A DNA stretch of 64,000 nucleotides, taken from positions 117,731,413 to 117,795,412 of the forward strand of contig CM077593.1 of NCBI GenBank assembly GCA_039654915.1, read 5' to 3'. Position numbers and translations under genes: made by a program. The DNA comes from Aquilaria yunnanensis (lineage: Eukaryota; Streptophyta; Magnoliopsida; Malvales; Thymelaeaceae). Positions within the stretch are counted from its first letter, which is position 1. Every line of letters starts with the position of its first letter. Shown piece by piece: positions 56,360 through 64,000 of this stretch. Below the pieces are notes generated by a model, which was not told the origin of the DNA, did no database searches, and worked only from the letters and a program-made list of their open reading frames with translations.

Positions 56360-56870
56360 TTCAACCAAGTTTTCTTGGTATTCCTAAGCCTTCAAGGCCA
56401 TCCAAAGCAAGAAATCAAGTGAGATATTAAAGAAAAATCATGTGGAAGTTTCAACCATGCTACCATTTTTTTGAAGAATTTGGCCAAGTTCATTTTTGAA
56501 CTTTCTGGAAGATAAACCCAGTATTCTTGGTGCTTATGAAGTGTTAGAAGCCTACAAAGCAAAGATCAAGTGAAGGTTTCCAAGCAAGAAGGAAAATTCA
56601 GCCAAGTATGTTCTTGGCATTGTGGAGCTCTAAACTAAGTGTTCTTGTTACTTTTGACCTCTTATGGTCATCCTAAACAAGAAAAACAAGTGAAGGATGG
56701 ATGAAAGGCAAAGGTGGAAATTCGGCCAAGTCTCTATTTTGGCATTAGTGAGCTTAAACCAAGTGTTCTTTGTACTCAACAAGCTCTTATGGATGTTTAA
56801 GACAAGAACCAAAAAGGAAGTTATAAAAAGAAGAAGTTTTGTAAGCTAAAGGATTCAGCCATGTTGTTGT
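56360..56870 (+). repeat. About 120-bp tandem repeat with CCAAG…CTTGG palindromes
   Basis: About four degenerate units within the LTR, each with a CCAAGTRTTCTTGG-like palindrome, then an AAGCAAGA.ATCAAGTGA phrase, then GGAAATTCGGCCAAG. The chromovirus LTRs carry the same palindrome several times. Confidence 0.7.
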
Positions 56871-58260
56871 CTTTGTATTTTTGTCCATTAAGAAAAAGAC
56901 AAGTTCTAACAACAACAAAGCAAGGAAAGGCAAAGGAATTAAGCAACAAGAGGTTACTAAAATTATGGTAAGGATTTCCTATACTCACTTTGTTCTATGG
57001 TTTTTCCATGACTTTGTGTGTGAGTATTCGGGCCCCTAGATGATGGTCAAAGAACCATGTGATCCTAAGAGTGCTAAAAGGGCTAAGTTGTTTTTGTTGC
57101 TTCGGCAACTTTGTGTGGGGATTTCTCATACTCACTTTGTGAGTATTCAGGCACAAAGTGCTATGTGAGCTATGTATTGTTGCTTCAGCAACTCTATTCA
57201 CTCATGAGTTCTATGCAAGCATTATAGCTAGGAATTGAGTTTGGCCAACTTGATTCCCAAGCTAAGGAGCTCAGTACGGTATAAGATAAAGAAAAGTCGA
57301 CTAGAATTGTGTGTAATGTTCATGCTTGTTTTGCCCATACGGAATGGTGTTAAGTGGTGTGTGTGTGTGTTGTGTGCTTCTATGATTGGTTGTGCATGCT
57401 GACCCCGATTATTATTATATTTGTTACTACTATATGCCTATGTTTTCTTTGCAAGAACATGAAATAATTGCCATTATGTTCTTGGCATAAGTTAGGCTTT
57501 GGAAGCCATATGTTGGCTTTGGAAGCCATAAGAAATACCTCACTAAGTTAGGCATTGGATGCCACCGGATTCCTTATTGAATTTTATAACTCACTCGCCA
57601 TACTCTACTTTTGTAGGAAAATGAGCTATAGAAAAGCATTAAGGTCAATAGTGATATATACTCTTTCGGATGGTAAAGGTTTGTACATGTGTTGCTCAAT
57701 ATTCTAAGTGTCTTATGTGATATAGATTGCTTGTAAATCAAGCTAATGTTGTGGATTTCCTTCTACAGGCTTTTGGAGTCTAGAAATTCGTGAGAACAAG
57801 GTCTATTAAGGTGGAATTTGTTCTACGGAATTATGCATTGTTTGCCATGTATCACGCTTTTGGATATCCTAGCTATGTTTTAAGTGAATATGTTCACTTT
57901 CAGTATAACACTTTTTTTATGACTTGTAAATATGAATTCATGGACTATGGAATGTTTTGGTATGCTTGGTGATTTTACCATGTGCTTGGCATGTGCTAAG
58001 AATGATATGCAAGTATGGAAGTTGAGTTGTTTATGTTCAATGAGAATGAGCTCGCATGTTAAGTACCAATATAATTGCATGTTCATAAAAGTTATGTTCA
58101 ATTATGAAGCATGCAATATTCGGTTTTGTATGTGCACTTAAGAAAGAGGTTGCAAGCAAACTTGGAATAGTATGGAAATGGTCACATGTGTGCTAAAATG
58201 GCATTTAAGGATATTAAGTACATGTAAATGGACATGTGTACTTTTGGATGAATTAAGTAT

Positions 58261-60168
58261 TGTAGCAACGTGATTTTTAGGAGTCGCTACCAATTAGTTT
58301 CACCTAGGTTGATTGGATATCTGTTATGGTCTGTGAAAGATTCTAAGATCATGAGTCGGTTATGCTAAAATAACCTTATTAAAGCGCCCGGAAATTGGTA
58401 CCATGGGGTTCAGTTTTATCTTTTCTTAAATTTTTATTTCTTGACCTAATCTTTGATTGAGAGTAATTTTTATGAATTTTATTTAATTATGTTTAATTTT
58501 TAATTGATTTAATTCCAAACCGTGAATCTTACCAGACCAATCGAATATGGAATCTGATGTCCTTGAAATCTGGGGACTTTACCAAACCCACCAAGAATTT
58601 GAAAGGAGCACCTTGTTCAAACCGTGAATCTTATCAGACCAATTGGATTCGAACGAATAATCCGTCTTAGGATTTTATCAAATCACCAAGAACGAATTCT
58701 CAAAAAATTTATTAAGTATTTAGAAGTTGCTTAACCAACAATTTTTATGCATTACTAACCTTTAGTAACATTATGAGAATTAAAATTAAGTATTCTAAAA
58801 TTAAAAAAATAATAACAATAAAGAGACAAACCGAGTTAATATCCTACATTGGGGCCCTGTGCAAATGTAATAGCTAAGTCTAATGCATAGTCAAACGAAC
58901 TAATAAACAAGAAGAGCAATTTAAAAAAAAAACAACAACAAAAAGCTTGCTTTAATGGCCTATCTGCAAAAAAAGAAACATGTTAGTGACTAATCAATTG
59001 AATAAAAGAATCAGAGGACTAAAGAGGGGTTTTACCAAAAAAAAGAGTTGACTTGATCGGATCTAGGTGGAATCAGGTCAAATTCGGGTCTGTCTCTTCC
59101 TCTTGTAATTCGGTTGTTAGACGGCGAAAGTGCGTCGGAGACGGAGCTGCGGTGGGTGACGCTGATGGCGGTTCGGGGAGATAGATGCACGACGTCGAGA
59201 GAAAGAGCTGGGGCGGCTGGCGGGCGATGCGACGGAAGGAGGATCGAAGTGGAGAGGCGAGAAGTCACGGCGGTGATCGGCCGTGATCCTCCCCTCTCTG
59301 GCGGCCTCAGAGTGAATGGTGGCTCGGGGGTTGACGGCACGACGGAGGCGGAGACCTTGGAGGGAAAAGGTGAAGTGTCGAAGGAGGCGAAGCGTCGGCC
59401 GGAAAAAGGGAAGGCGAAGCATCGGCAACAGAGGGAGACAGGGGTGACGGCGGCACGAGGAAAAGGTTTAGGGTTTCTGGGAAGAAGGGAGGAGAGGCTT
59501 GGGGCTAAGACTGCTGTTTAACCTTTTTTTTTCTCTAGAAGCTTAAGGTTTTCGTTTTTTCTCCTTTTTCTCTTCCAAATGTGACTTATTTATACTAGAG
59601 AGACTTTAAAACGTGATTAACAAGGTTTTGAGAGTTTAAACGTGATCCAAATCAGATTTGAAGAGATTAGGATAGAATCTGGTGAAATACCAGTTTAAGT
59701 CCAACAAAACTCTCCGGCTGCCAATTCTACCCTAAATTCTGTGCGAATCCCAATTTGACCCAAAACTTCTAGGATTTGTCAGATTAGCTCAAAACTTTGC
59801 AAAAATAACCAGATTTTTCCTAGAATTTCATAAAATCGCCAGATTTAGCTGAAACTCTCTAAAATTGACAGATTTGCCAAAAACTTTCCAATTTTGCCTA
59901 AAAACTTTTAAAAACCCTCACTTTCCACTCAACTTTTTCCTCTTGCCTAAATTGACCCAACAAAACCTTTAGGACTCTAAATTAGTATCAAAACTAAACA
60001 ATGTAACCTAAATGTGACAAGACCAACTAACTTTAAAATGCCAACAATGACCTAAATATCATAACAATCGACCAAATTCCCCCTAAAAATGAAAATGCCC
60101 CCTAAAGTAATTTTCTTAACCTAAAAGCTTAAAAAAAGTCAATGCCCGGATAAAATTGGGTGTCAACA
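58261..60168 (+). mobile_element. 1.9-kb solo LTR nested in the solo LTR
   Basis: It starts TGTAGCAACGTGATTTTTAG and ends ATTGGGTGTCAACA, flanked by a perfect 5-bp duplication AGTAT (58256-58260 and 60169-60173). There is no internal domain, so it is a solo LTR. The start (…GGAGTCGCTACC) and end resemble Tat/Ogre-type LTRs of plants, from memory. A GC-rich block at 59090-59520 with overlapping open frames on both strands is probably the promoter/leader part, not a gene. Confidence 0.82.
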
Positions 60169-60744
60169 AGTATGTGAAGTGATGCCTATGATATTGTGTG
60201 CACAATTGGAGATAATACTGGAAGAGGCTTATGTTTGACTATGTGCTATGGAATGGTCTTTGTATGTTTCTAAAACATATAAGAGTATGCAAGACATGAG
60301 TTCATAAACAAGTTTTTCAAAATATGAACTTGGTGTTTTGGTTGCCATGCATGTACTTGGCTATGTTTGATGAAGTTCATGAAATGAACACATAAATTTC
60401 ACATAGGTGCTAGATTGTTTCCGAGAGCACTCAAACTTTACCTTAAATAAGAACATAACGAGCTAGTACCAGTAAATATCCAGGGGTTCGTGCCCGTATG
60501 TTTTGATAAGAATTAATAAATACCCCTTCAGTGAAAAATTTCACTGTGTGTTTAAGTAATCGAGCCCGAATGGGCCAAAGGCAAGTTTGGGCACGACAGT
60601 TAAAGCTTTTTATCTACGAAATGTTCAAAATGAAACACTTAAATGAACTTAGGGACATTCTATGTAAGAAAATGCAGGTTGGGGTAAAAAATGGTACAAT
60701 AATAAAAGGTTAAGGGCCATAGGTACAATTTACTCTTTCTTTTT

Positions 60745-61564
60745 TTTAGCCCTTTTTTTTTGCTAGAAAAGGATAAATTATATTATTAGTCATTTATTTA
60801 TCCGTGTTAATTCTTTTGAACCTCAAATTTTGAAAGTAGGTTTTTTACCACTTTTTGTCCCAAACTTCCACTTTTTTTGTGTGTTTTAGGCCCCTGAACT
60901 TCCATGACTAACACTTAAGGCACTGATTTATGCTAAAATGCCAAAATTCACCATATTGTTTTTATGTTTTTTAATAAATTCTGGATCAACATATTTGAGA
61001 CATTTCAAATTTTTTAGAATTTTTTCATTGACTGTAAGTTATTTTTGAATTCATAATTTTTTATGTACTTTTTCCCTTACAAATATAATCAACATGAAGA
61101 TTTGTACGTTTGTTGGTTGCCTCGTAACAAAATGCATGGTTGTAATATCTTTCTCCTTCTAATCAACTAATGGTAGACATTGTAAATTCAATTGGACTCA
61201 TGCAACTTTTACACTAATTGGTTGTATTATATTCCCTCTGTACCATATTTATTGAACTATTTGATTTGTTGTAGAGATTAAGAAAATGGAAAAAAAATTG
61301 TGCGTTATTTACATTTTTGTTCTTAACTTTTTGCATGTAAATCAAGAAAGTTAGAAGAAGTGAATACTAATATGACATTTTTAGGGGTAGTATGGTAAAA
61401 TAATTTACTAAAAGTGAAAATCTTACAAAGATTTAAAACTATATAGAATATAATATATTAAAATAGTTTGGGATGATTAATGGTGTATATGTAACAAGTT
61501 GATGGTAATATTTTAGTGAGTGGTTTTTTCTCTCTTCTTCTGACAAAAATTTAAAATTTCTATT
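60745..61564. other. Intergenic; one possible weak MITE
   Basis: AT-rich. ATTCCCTCTGTACCATATTT near 61230 looks like a decayed Stowaway end, and the possible partner near 61480 is weak. Bases 61556-61564 (ATTTCTATT) are the left target duplication of the next element. Confidence 0.4.
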
Positions 61565-62664
61565 GATATAAAATTCACTGGGGGTCACTTAGCTTATTTT
61601 CATGTCCTAAATATAAATAGGTACCTGTGTTTCATCTTGTCCTACTGAGGTATCTTTCCTCTTAACACACGTCCTATTAAACTACTTTTTATTAATTCCA
61701 GCGTTAAACCTAATGGAAAAAGCTGATGTGACATAAAAACCATTAAAAAAATAATTAAAATAACAATTCTAGTTCTTTAAGTTTTCCAGTCAACATTTAT
61801 AAATCGTAAACTTCTAAAGTCATTGTTTATGCTCCTAAAGTAACTAAAACCCCCTTCTCTCTTTCTACTTGTTCACTCCTTCCCTACCACCGTTTACCTT
61901 AGCCGCTCCACCATCACTGCTTCTCTCTCCACCTCTAAAAACATAAAAACCCCAGAATCTCTACAATCCCGCTCGCTGATGCTACATCGTCGCTCCCGTA
62001 CGCCACCATCCACTGGCAACACTAATCAAGGGAGAAAAGGAGGATTGCACCACGCTCAACGCCTTGTCCTAGTCCCCATCCACACCGGCCATCGTTCCCA
62101 TCACCGAATTAGCAAACTCGTGCCACCATCGTCGTCGTCCATCAAAGCCCCACGTGGTGCCACCATTCCCTTGCGTTTCCCGCCATTGTTCCTACCAAAT
62201 TGAAGATTCATCGTGTTTGAAAGCTTCTTGTTGGCAATTCCTCACCCACCGCACCTCGCCTACCTCTCCTGGAAGCCATTTGTATCACTGCCACCAAAAC
62301 CCGAATCCTACCACTCGATGGGGTTGGAATTGGTAAAGAAAAATTGGTAAATCTGTGGAGTTGGAATCAGAAGGGAAAATGACGTGCGAAAGGAGAGAGA
62401 TCATAAACAATAGATTTAGAATTTTAAGGTTTAAAATCATGAATATGAAAAGTTAAAGGGCTAGAGTGTTATTTTAGAATTTATTTTAATATTTTCTTTT
62501 ACCATGTCAGCATTTTCCATCAAATATAATCTTGAAATTAACAAAAATTATCTAAATAGAACGTACAATAAAATATAAGATACCTTATTAAAATAATATA
62601 AAAATCAAGTACCAATTTAAAATTTTAAGAAAATAAATCAGGTGGCCCATAGTAGATTTTACTC
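61565..62664. mobile_element. Non-autonomous MULE, 1.1 kb
   Basis: The left arm is GATATAAAATTCACTGGGGG and the inverted right arm GAGTAAAATCTACTATGGGC. Both continue with CAC, a TTATTTT block and GGTACYTG. The flanks ATTTCTATT and ATTTCTATA give an 8-of-9 duplication. The interior at 61850-62340 is GC-rich and coding-like (minor open frames 61979-62203 and 62154-62336) but has no recognised domain, so it may be captured sequence. The right arm resembles that of the element at 1827-2950. Confidence 0.8.
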
Positions 62665-62673
62665 ATTTCTATA

Positions 62674-64000
62674 AGCAACCTAGCATATATGTGCGCGGCT
62701 CTCTTGGCTTTTAAATATACTTTATGCTATTTCTAAAACTGGACACGTAGCATCCATATGAAAGGAGCACTTTTTCAAAAAGTTCGGAGTCACTATACAT
62801 AAGACTCTTTAGAACAATTTTTGGGTTCTAAAAGATGTGACAAAAAGCGTACACTAATATGTATATTAAGATTTGGCACGTTCCATACACTAAAAAGATA
62901 TTAAGAGCCAGTTCATTTTGTTATACTTTTAATATATTATACTTATTTAAAAATATTATTTATAAAAAGTATTTATTAAAAAGTTGTGGTTAAAAAATTT
63001 TTAAAAATAATTTATATTATCCTTATAAAAATTAGATATATTTTATTAACTTTTATTTTTTAGATTGTTTAACTAAGAAATTAATACACAATCATACATT
63101 AAAATTTTATACTGATTTGCAAACACTGACGAATCTTGACTACAGCTTAGCTTTATTGAGGGCGCTTGAGCCGCTCCCAAGCTTTGTAATAACACAAGCA
63201 TGTTGCCCACTCAACTTTCAAAATTGTCGCATTATTTTCACTTTAATTCAGCCCGTCTTTTTGCATTATTAATTTTCCCGTTTAAACACCATCCAATCAT
63301 GGATATGAGCCGAATTATTTACGCGATTTTTTAAAGTTTACAGTTACAACTACACTGTACTTTTTTTAATTAGTTTTCGAAAAATAACATAATGATTATT
63401 TTAAGTTATGAAAAAGGTAAATTTGAGAGAAAAAAATGTACACATATGAATGTGCCATATTTTGAGAGACGAAACGATAAACGTTATTAAAAAAATATCA
63501 GCGAGTGTAACATATATTTAGAGCGGGATGAAGAAATTATGGTATAACTTCAATCAAATTACAATAGAGCTCTTATGATTAAAAAAATTAAAATTTACTA
63601 ATTTCAATCTTCACTGCTTTATAGTAATTTTAGTATGAAATTCACTAAAATAAAAAATAAAAAATAAAAAGATAAAGAAATAAAAAAATTGAAAACATAA
63701 GTCTCATCATTAGGCTATGAACGACGTGGTAAATGGAGAAGTTGCAATTACAATTTTCAGCTTGTAAAAACATTGTGACAGTAGTGATACTTTTTTTAAT
63801 TGAGCGCAACAGTAGAGATTTTGTACTATTTGAATGAATAAAAAAATTATTATTAAACATACTAGATAAAATCAATAACATATAAGTCAGATAATAATAA
63901 ATAAAAAAAATTGCTACTTGATGTTTCTTGACTTTGTACTATTGCAAACTATTTTTTTCTCATTGTTTTGTTGGATAAATTACATACGTTAACCCCAACC
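62674..64000. other. Intergenic, nothing recognised
   Basis: Very AT-rich, with no gene, element terminus or RNA gene that I can support. Confidence 0.5.

Larger units (their letters stand above)
55630..60598 (+). mobile_element. Tekay-like solo LTR nested in MULE 2
   Basis: It starts TGTAATGCCC and ends GGGCACGACA, flanked by GTTAA on both sides (55625-55629 and 60599-60603). It is alignable along its length with the LTRs at 32270 and 40339, but much diverged, so it is a different subfamily. Without the nested 1.9-kb LTR it is about 3056 bp. It interrupts the right arm of MULE 2. The open frame at 56024-56422 is CT-rich LTR sequence, not a gene. Confidence 0.9.
53784..60735. mobile_element. 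MULE 2 (about 1.1 kb, expanded to 7.0 kb)
   Basis: The left arm starts GAGTAAATTGTACTTGTGGC and the inverted right arm starts GAGTAAATTGTACCTATGGC. Both continue AACCTTTTATTATTGTAYCA. The right arm is split by the solo LTR at 55630-60598: its inner half lies just left of that insertion. The flanks are T-rich (nine T versus TTTCTTTTT), consistent with a 9-bp duplication. Removing the nested hAT and solo LTR leaves about 1119 bp. The arms are related to those of MULE 1 but clearly diverged. Confidence 0.82.

Noticed and set aside
56024..56422. 132-codon frame rich in Pro, Ser and His
   Set aside because: This is the CT-rich part of the Tekay-like LTR. The homologous part of the young LTR is not coding.
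59032..59521. Open frames of 102-135 codons on both strands
   Set aside because: They lie in a GC-rich block inside a solo LTR. Both strands are open, no domain is present, and the composition explains them.

Overview
The window is plant nuclear DNA, very probably from a eudicot. The evidence is a four-exon plant sucrose transporter, a chromodomain Ty3/gypsy element primed by a plant initiator-Met tRNA site, and many plant MULE, CACTA, hAT and mariner-type insertions in an AT-rich background. I cannot name the species. No bacterial-style operon, CRISPR array or rRNA/tRNA gene is visible.

Layout. 1-29 kb is intergenic and made of small and degenerate transposable elements: a 1.1-kb MULE (1827-2950), an LTR fragment lying against a decayed Tat-type RNase H (5.2-7.5 kb), several MITEs, a short CACTA element (16194-17358), a mariner-type element with a GC-rich interior (18126-18964), MULE-type MITEs, and a decayed endogenous pararetrovirus (about 24.4-26.6 kb). 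The only convincing host gene is a plasma-membrane sucrose/H+ symporter (29670-31489, + strand, four exons, 497 residues predicted). A TATA box lies 150 bp upstream of its ATG.

Only 780 bp past that gene is an 11-kb Ty3/gypsy chromovirus of Tekay/Del type (32270-43258). It is complete: two 2.9-kb LTRs differing at only a few positions, a GTTAA target duplication, PBS, PPT and gag-pol with a C-terminal chromodomain. It is broken by one in-frame TAG inside gag. Sixty-five bp further on is a 3.1-kb hAT element (43324-46467, 8-bp duplication GTTAGGGT) whose minus-strand transposase is a pseudogene.

47-61 kb is a nested stack. Two ~1.1-kb MULEs (47382-53263 and 53784-60735) were each expanded by later insertions: solo LTRs, solo LTRs inside solo LTRs, and a non-autonomous hAT. 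Almost every junction can be read from its target-site duplication, so the insertion order can be reconstructed. Another 1.1-kb MULE (61565-62664) follows. The last 1.3 kb holds nothing I can call.

Apart from the sucrose transporter there is no group of genes working together. I found no new biological system. The most interesting material is the transposon archaeology, sequence blocks conserved between diverged LTR families, GC-rich inserts carried by small DNA transposons, and the pararetrovirus relic. All alignments were made by eye, so boundaries marked approximate may be off by tens of bases.
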